NCBI GenBank assembly: GCA_038363925.1
Contig: JAQQWL010000016.1
Span: 248,001-312,000, forward strand
Length of the DNA: 64,000 nt
Direction of reading: 5' to 3'
From: Apiospora phragmitis
Taxonomy: Eukaryota; Ascomycota; Sordariomycetes; Amphisphaeriales; Apiosporaceae
Part shown: positions 57,502 to 64,000 of the stretch, piece after piece
Numbering within the stretch: the stretch's first letter is position 1
How the letters are laid out: every line of letters starts with the position of its first letter
Notes under the pieces: generated by a model
Seen by the model: only the letters and a program-made list of their open reading frames with translations
Database searches by the model: none
What the model was told of the DNA's origin: nothing
Translations under genes and position numbers: made by a program

Positions 57502-59332
57502 ATGTGGTCCACGATGCAGGTCTCTACGACTTTTCTATTGGCCTTGAGCTTCATTCCCGTAAGCGCCTTAGATAGGTGCCAGTCGCAATTGTTCTCCGAG
57601 TTTGCTGCAGCTCTCGGCCCAATACTTCTCCCGGGGCCTCCATCAGCTTCCCCGGCTCTGACAAGTTCGCCAGCGCCACAAGCCGGTATTCTGCTTACGG
57701 GGCGCCTGGTTTCGCCGTCGCTGTTGATGTAGCCTCCGAAGGTGATGTTGACAATACCGTTAGTTGAATTCCTTCTCGTACCAGGTGGAAGTTCCTTCAC
57801 CAAGGCTTCATGATCCGAGTTGTATTTGACATGACTGGTCTTTGCTCTAATCTAGAAAGGGTGTGAAACCATAGGTCAAAGTAGCCAACGCATATCGGCT
57901 GCCCTTTTTGGCAACTTCAGGTCACCATGGAGCGACTATCTCATTGGGTCAACTGCGCTGTGGTGTCAACATCAACCTACGTACTCTCAACTCGATACAG
58001 GTGCTAGAGGATGGCCAAACGGCACTGATTGGCGGCGGCACTCTCACCGTCGAGGTCACAGAAGGTCTTTGGGCGCATAGAAAATGGACAGGTCTGTCAA
58101 TCGTTTGGGTCATTCGGCCACAACACCTAACCACGAAAAAGGAGGTGCAATAGCTGATATGTTTCTGGTGATGCTAGTAACCGGTATCTGTGAGTGCACA
58201 TCGCTTCTAGGCCCCGGTCTGGGCGGCGGTCACGGCTGGAACCAAGGGCGCTACGGTTTGGGTCTCGACCAGATCGTCGAAGCCAACCTGGTGCTTGGCG
58301 ACGGCTCGCGCGTCGTGGTGTCGGAGGACTCCCACTCGGATCTGTTTTGGGGCCTGCGCGGCGCCGGCCACAACTTCGGCATCGTGACCTCGGTAAAGTA
58401 CAAAGTCTACGACGTACCCGACGGTAACACATGGGTGGTCGGGAAGTATACGTACACGCAGGACAAGCTCGAGGCGCTCTTCGGACTTCTGGATTCCTTC
58501 GTCGCGGATGGCGCGCAGCCCGTCGAACTGAGGCACTGGACGACCTTCATGCGCGTGCCTGACATCGATCCCGTGCACGTGGGTCATCTCTTTTTCATTT
58601 TCTCCTTCTGCTTCTCCTTCTCCTAGCCTGAGCCTCTTTTTTATAGAAACGAGTCTCCTCCCAACCTTTACGATACGCGCAGGCGATTTTCACCACGTGG
58701 ATCGTCTACGAGGGCACGCCCGAGCAAGCGTCGCCCTACACGTCCAAGATGGAAGCCCTGGGCCCGGCCACGACGGCCTTCAACACGACCGCGTACCCGG
58801 GCCTCGCGGTGCTGACGGGCAACGACCGCGGCGCGAAGCTCTGCACCGAGAACGGCGACCACGTGCTGCGGTTCCCCATAGACCTCCGGGGGTTCAACGT
58901 GACGGCGCACCGGGCCGCCTACGCCATTTTCGACGAGGTCTCGCAGGCGTACCCCGCTCTGGGCAGCGGCACCCTCTTCCTGAACGAGGGCTACTCGGTG
59001 CGGGCGGTGCGGGCGGTCCCCGCCGCGAGCACGGCCTACCCCGACCGGTTCAACAACATCCTGCTGTCGCCGAGCTTTCGGTTCACGCCCACTGGCGACG
59101 ACGATGGCGTGGACATGGATCGGGTAGCCACCGAGGCCGGCCTGAAGATCCGGCAGGCGCTCTTCGAGGGCGGAGGGTCCCGGACCTCTACACCTACGTC
59201 AACTACGGGCTGGGCTTGGAGACGCTGGAGAACTACTACGGGTACGAGGAATGGAGACTCGCGCGACTTAGGGCGCTCAAGGCGAAGTACGACCCGGGTA
59301 GCAAGTTCAGCTTTTACGCCCCTATCAATTAG
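57502..59332 (+). pseudogene. BBE-type FAD-linked oxidase, secreted, interrupted
   Basis: The signal peptide MWSTMQVSTTFLLALSFIPVSA is followed, in alternating frames, by FAD-binding type 4 (berberine bridge enzyme-like) segments: SGHHGATISLGQLRCGVNIN, VLEDGQTALIGGGT, CTSLLGPGLGGGHGW, DLFWGLRGAGHNFGIVTS and a C-terminal YTYVNYGLG...[10 protein letters not shown]. One intron lies near 58579-58682. The 5' third (57570-57910) and the joints at about 58090-58200 are shifted or contain stops. Near the end, the three-G run 59175-59177 needs one more G to reach PDLYTYVNY. Such oxidases oxidise alcohols, sugars or metabolite intermediates. The 5' damage exceeds what single homopolymer errors explain. 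Confidence 0.78.
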
Positions 59333-59505
59333 CCGTAGTGCATAACTTGCAGATATTAGTGTTGCCATTAGTATCACTACCGACGACACAGACGAAGGTA
59401 ACAGAGGAAGAAAGCTAGCTCATTACAAGGGTCTGTACCTTCGTAGTAAATTGAACTGTCGTTGTCGCTACTAAACTGGCCCATGCGTCTCTTGCTCGCT
59501 ATAAG

Positions 59506-61206
59506 TTAATAGGTCATGGCATCCTCAAACAGATTTCTCAACTGTTCTTTCTCTGCCTCCAACTCAGTCCGTAAACCAGGGGCAAGCATAAGAACTCGTG
59601 CCTGCGGGATCGTACCCTCCACCAAGGCATCTACATGCTCTGCGCCGAAGCCCAGGTCCTTCAAGCCCCTAGGCTGGTCTCCAAGCTTGACGAGGAACTC
59701 CTGGATGGCGTCGGCCAGAACCGCACCGGCGTCCTCGCGCCTGACGTTGGAGATGTCCACGCCAAACGCCTCGGCGGCGGCCAGATGTCTCTCGGGGTTC
59801 GAGGGGCCGGTGAAGCGGAAGACGGCGGGTGCCGACACGGCCACGGAGACACCGTGAGGAATGATGGGAGTGTCGACCTCGTAGCCGCCGTGTTTATACC
59901 CTGGATTTTGGCCCGAAATCGGATAGGACATGCCTGGAAAAACCATTAGCGTACATGGTGGGTGCATCTGTCAGATATCAAAAGTGCTTACCGTGACACA
60001 AGTGCACGCCAGCATTACCGAATCCTACACCAGCCAGGGTGGCAGCCAGCAACATCTCACTCTGGGCCTCGAAGTCCTCGGGGTCCTTGACTGATCGGGG
60101 CAAGTACTTGACCGTGCTTCTCAAAGCGCTGAGAGAGAATATATCGCTGATGGGGTTCGCACCCTGATAGGCCGGTCTCATAATAGGGTTGGTCGGGCGC
60201 GGCGTTCTCTGGTTGTATGGAATAGCCGTCCACGATTCCAGAGCATGGCATAATACATCCAGGCCTGAGCTCGCCTTGACGGCGGCCGGCATGGTCCTGG
60301 TGTTGAGCGGGTCGCAGATGCCAAGCGTTGGCTTTAGGTTCCTGTGGGCAATGCCCGTCTTTGCCCGCTTCGCGACGAGGTCGAAGATGGCCGTGCCGGT
60401 CGTCTCGGAGCCGGTGCCTGCAGTCGTCGGGATGGCGATGAGAGGCTTCAGCGCCCGTTCAATGGGCCGGCCATTTCCCAGAGGGGCGTTGACAAAGTCC
60501 AGAAAGTCGGCATCGGGGTACTCGGTATACAGGTTCATGAGCTTCGCGGTATCGATGACCGAGCCACCTCCTACCGCCAGGAAGGCGTCAGGAGCGTATG
60601 GCTTCGAAAAGCTGATCGCTTCCTTGATCCTGTGAATTTGTGAGCCGAGTTGATGGTAGAGCTGGTGCTTTAGAAGCTGTTAGTGTGTCCACTACTACTC
60701 ACGAGCTGTCCTTGGGTTCGACCCGCACTTTGTCAAAGACTTCGAACTCGACCCCTTCCCTGGTGAGCGCTTCCTCGACCTGCTTCATCGCCGTCAACCG
60801 ACGGACGGTCGAGTCGGTGACGACGCAGACGCGTTTGGCGCCCATGTTCTTGAAGTCCATGCCGACCTCCTTGGTCACGCCGGGCCCGAAGCGTATAGAC
60901 GACGCGGCCATCTCGAAGGCGTACTCCTTCTGGTCCACCGGCGACGCGTACCCCCGCCTCGAGGTCCGCTGGGCATACCTGTCTACCTGGGACTTTGCCT
61001 GGTGGTGGTGGTGGTGATGTCCTGGGTTCGAGTGGCAAGGACAGTTGGGCGGATGTGCATACTGGACTGTCCGGAGCAGACTGACGGCCCTCGTCGCGGC
61101 CTTTAGATTTGGGCCATTGTCAGCTACGGCCTACCATACTGCATTATTGGTGTTGGAAGACGTAGTTAACACTCACATTGGGTGCTATTCTGACAGCGGC
61201 GACCAT
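59506..61206 (-). CDS. Iron-type alcohol dehydrogenase, hydroxyacid-oxoacid transhydrogenase (HOT) type
   Basis: Four exons (61206-61177, 61100-60703, 60629-59992, 59933-59506) give 497 residues. A basic N-terminus (MVAAVRIAPN..ATRAVSLLRTVQ) looks like a mitochondrial targeting peptide. Next comes the ADHFE1/HOT-type EYAFEMAASSIRFGPGVT, the dinucleotide motif AVGGGSVIDTAK, and the metal-binding His motifs SSGLDVLCHALESW and GVHLCHGMSYPI. HOT enzymes couple oxidation of 4-hydroxybutyrate to reduction of 2-oxoglutarate in mitochondria. A run of six His follows the presumed presequence. The gene is intact. Maleylacetate reductases are related but lack the long N-terminus. Confidence 0.9.
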
Positions 61207-62075
61207 TTTGAGATTATTTATACGAATGATACCCGTGATGTTCTTTTCGACGCAACGTCCAGAATGTAACTCATATAGTCTTCACGTTGCCTCTGTGAAA
61301 TAGCCCGTGAAATAGCGCCTCGGCCACGGGAACGAAGGGGGCCATTGCCGAACACATCGTCATCCGCTTCTTGTTGGGGTCCTCAGATTGTGGGGTAATA
61401 CGGCCCAAAGTTAGCGTGTGGGGAGTCTCGGGTCACTGTCGGCTTTCCCAAATCAGCTGAGCTACAGGCTAACCGAGTACCAACAATCCGAGGTTGGTTT
61501 CATGCAATTGTATATCCAGCAGTGACTAGATAAGAAGTAAGTATAATTGTCCAAAAGCCATGTTCACCCCAAGCCTTCCTGATGTCATGTACCCCTATCC
61601 AAACCTACATAAAAACATCTCCAACCTGTTCTAGGCCAAGAGGGTAATAGAGGGGTAATCATCTTCATTTGGGGCCCCGCTCTGGCTGCATCTTGCGTAA
61701 GCCGGGTCGTCACCCAGGTCAGCAGTAACGAATTACGTGGGAGTGTACGTTGATCTAGGACATGAATGAACTTCGGGTGGACTGTCGGAGTGGACTTTCG
61801 GAGTGAAATCTCGGAGCGAACCGAGCGACTGCGTGGAGCTTCGGTGCGGAATTTCGGGGTGACTCACGCCTTGAGTGCCTCGAGTCAGTATCAGACGAGA
61901 GCAATTCCTCTGCGTACACCGATGGACATGTATATTTTATACAGCTATATAAAGGCATAAGAAGACCACCGTACTCGACCGACCCTCTCGACCTATGTTC
62001 AGTGTAAAGTATCAATAGTTTAACTCTGATCAGCCCCTGAAGTAGAAAAATACCTCCACATCATCGATATACAAC
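61207..62075. promoter_or_regulatory. Divergent promoter of HOT and DmpA-type peptidase
   Basis: 870 bp between outward-facing starts. No gene was recognised. A short GGAGTGGA/CGGAGTG repeat is at about 61784-61802. Confidence 0.35.
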
Positions 62076-63278
62076 ATGTCAGCCTCCAAGAATGACAGTA
62101 AAGGATCGCGAATGCGCCTCAGAGACCTTCTCCCTGACTTGGATCTGGGCAGCTGGAGGCCCGGCCCCCTGAACTCCTTGACCGACGTGCCAGGCGTCAA
62201 AGTTCACACCCAGGAGATCTTCTCCGAGGACGGCAGTGTCAACACGGGAGTGACCTCCATCATCCCGCGCGATGAGTGGTTCAACAAGGCCTGTTACAGC
62301 GGCATCTTCAGCTTCAACGGCTCGGGCGAGCTGACGGGCAGCCACTGGATCAACGAGACCGGGTTGCTGCACTCACCCATCATCATCACCAACTCCTTCT
62401 CCGTCGGCGCCGCGTACCAGGGCATCTACGAGTACGCCATCAAGAAGCTGGGCGCCCGAGACGGCCAGGTCGATTGGTTCCTGCTGCCCGTCGTCGGCGA
62501 GACGTTTGACGGGTACCTCAACAACCTGACCCGTTTCGCCGTCAAGCCCGAGCATATCGTGCACGGCCTCGAAAACGTGTCCAGCGATCGGGTCCGCGAG
62601 GGCAACGTCGGCGGGGGCTGCGGCATGATCTGCCACTACTTCAAGGGCGGGACCGGCAGCAGCAGCCGGGTGGTACCCGGAGTCGACGCGAAGGGGGAGC
62701 CCAAGACCTACACCGTCGGCGCGCTCGTGCAGGCCAACTACGGCAAGCAGAAGGACTTCCGCCTCGCCGGGGCCCCCGTCGGCCGCATTCTGGCCGAGGA
62801 GGCCGCCAAGCGGGCCGAGGCCGACGCGGCGTTGAAGGCGGCGCAGGAGGATCTGGTGTCGGAGAAGAACCGCAAGGACGGGAGCATCATCGTCATATTG
62901 GCCACGGACGCTCCGCTGAACCCCGTGCAGCTGCAGCGTCTCGCCAAGCGGGCTACCGTCGGGCTCGCGCGCGTCGGCGGCAAGGGCCACAATCCGTCCG
63001 GGGACATCTTCCTTGCTTTCTCCACCGGAAACCAAGTACCTGTGCAGTCCATAAGCATGACCCGCAGACCGTTTGATCCTTTTCAGCCGCAGGTCACCAA
63101 CATTGAGGTGGTGGATGACACCTCGATCAACGGCCTGTTCGAGGCGGCAGCGGAGGCCACCGAGGAGGCCATCTACAACGTGCTGTGCATGGCGAAGACG
63201 ATGACAGGAAACCAAGGGCACACCATTGAGGCTCTGCCGCTGGACAGAGTCAAGGAGATCATGTCGAAGTACATGTAG
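62076..63278 (+). CDS. P1/S58 family aminopeptidase (DmpA/BapA-like)
   Basis: A single intronless exon of 400 residues with no signal peptide. N-terminal region: NSLTDVPGVKVHTQ and GVTSIIPR. A GNVGGGCGMICHYFKGGTGSSSR loop lies in the middle. The predicted self-cleavage site is Gly269-Ser270 in DGSIIVILATDAPL, matching the Gly-Ser junction that frees the N-terminal nucleophile Ser in DmpA. HNPSGDIFLAFSTGN follows. Known members release N-terminal L/D-amino acids or beta-amino acids from peptides. A bacterial origin is possible because the gene has no introns and the family is mainly bacterial, but similar genes exist in many fungi. A Glu/Ala/Lys-rich helix (EEAAKRAEADAALKAAQEDL) is inserted before the cleavage site. 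Confidence 0.9.
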   Translation: MSASKNDSKGSRMRLRDLLPDLDLGSWRPGPLNSLTDVPGVKVHTQEIFSEDGSVNTGVTSIIPRDEWFNKACYSGIFSFNGSGELTGSHWINETGLLHSPIIITNSFSVGAAYQGIYEYAIKKLGARDGQVDWFLLPVVGETFDGYLNNLTRFAVKPEHIVHGLENVSSDRVREGNVGGGCGMICHYFKGGTGSSSRVVPGVDAKGEPKTYTVGALVQANYGKQKDFRLAGAPVGRILAEEAAKRAEADAALKAAQEDLVSEKNRKDGSIIVILATDAPLNPVQLQRLAKRATVGLARVGGKGHNPSGDIFLAFSTGNQVPVQSISMTRRPFDPFQPQVTNIEVVDDTSINGLFEAAAEATEEAIYNVLCMAKTMTGNQGHTIEALPLDRVKEIMSKYM

Positions 63279-64000
63279 GAGATCTTGCTTGGAAGCTTCG
63301 TTAGACACAACAAACATATGATAGTCCCCAAGCCTAGAAAGAACCCCCGTCTTAACGTGACCCTTGAGCAGCCTGTTTCTCATGGCATCGCCGTCTTTAT
63401 ATACACGGTACTAAGTCAGAGCTTGCTCCATAACACACATACCTTAGATCCTCTGTACTTGAGTTGGTCCGATTCTTGTCTTCATGCCGCAAGAGTAAGA
63501 TACCTTTTCTGATTCGTATAATCGAGGATGTTAGGTAGGGTGCCTTCGATGATGAGTAACGAGGTGGGCCTGGTCTTCCTATTAACACTTGCAGATTGAT
63601 GGCCGACCTCTTCCTACTTCTGACTATGTACACAACCAATGACCTAGAATCTGGCATATGGGTTATAGAAGGGGTGGGAGTCTCGGTCATAAAGTGTATG
63701 ATCCTTATCGGTTTAGACATATACACCATTTGATACGTAGCCCAAGTACACAGCTTAAGCACGATGGCGTCTAATTCTGCCGGATATAAACATTGTCTCT
63801 TACCTAGGTAGGGATGCAATCGCACTTTCATAGTATAATCAAAGTATATAATGTACATACCTATACACTTTTAGAGGACGCGGTAGCACCGCTTTTCACT
63901 CACCGTTGGTTTGTTTCACGCCTACCTATAATAAAAGGATGATGACACCGGAAGCTGTTCCCCGCAGAAACATCATGACCAGAGAGATATTCGAGACACC
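63279..64000. other. Intergenic to window end
   Basis: No gene was recognised. Open frames on the minus strand (63397-63858) have no signature. Confidence 0.45.

Noticed and set aside
62373..63383. 336-codon minus-strand frame opposite the DmpA-type gene
   Set aside because: Composition-driven shadow (Val/Leu/Gly/His rich) without motifs.

Overview
The window comes from a filamentous ascomycete, most likely a Sordariomycete. The evidence is short spliceosomal introns (about 50-100 nt, GTAAGT-like donors, CTAAC/CTGAC branch sites), fungus-only families (HsbA, 2EXR, AA9 LPMO, Zn2Cys6 regulator, iterative highly reducing PKS, fungal type III PKS) and an AT-rich transposon graveyard typical of repeat-induced point mutation (RIP).

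Layout. 1-5.0 kb: AT-rich, stop-riddled Ty3/Gypsy chromovirus remnant with a sharp boundary to ordinary DNA. 5.6-13.0 kb: ordinary genes (Brc1/Rtt107-like BRCT protein, ESCRT-II subunit VPS25, a 2EXR protein, an HsbA-like secreted protein). 14.1-20.1 kb: intact peptide transporter, intact type III PKS, intact AA9 LPMO. 20.9-41.6 kb: a secondary-metabolite locus in which every gene is interrupted: PaxM-like FAD monooxygenase, small membrane protein, GPI-type Cys-rich protein, a highly reducing PKS with about eleven lesions, a class B flavin monooxygenase, a Zn2Cys6 regulator and an MFS exporter. Two divergent promoters and the exporter promoter share a motif, CGGCCG-N7/8-CCGC, a plausible cluster operator. 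42-64 kb: sugar porter, GH99-like secreted enzyme, methylthioadenosine phosphorylase, a Pro-rich conserved fungal protein, a CE1 esterase, a small hypothetical, a broken GH92 mannosidase, a broken BBE-type oxidase, a mitochondrial iron-type alcohol dehydrogenase (HOT) and a DmpA/BapA-type peptidase.

Two kinds of break occur. One kind is single-base losses in G or C runs, also present in conserved housekeeping genes (VPS25, MTAP twice); this looks like homopolymer undercalling in the assembly. The other is in-frame stops and a lost splice donor, concentrated in the PKS locus, the GH92 gene and the regulator; these look like genuine decay. Intact, RIP-free genes on both sides argue that the polyketide cluster is dying in place.

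Gene models were spliced by eye; no alignments or searches were run.
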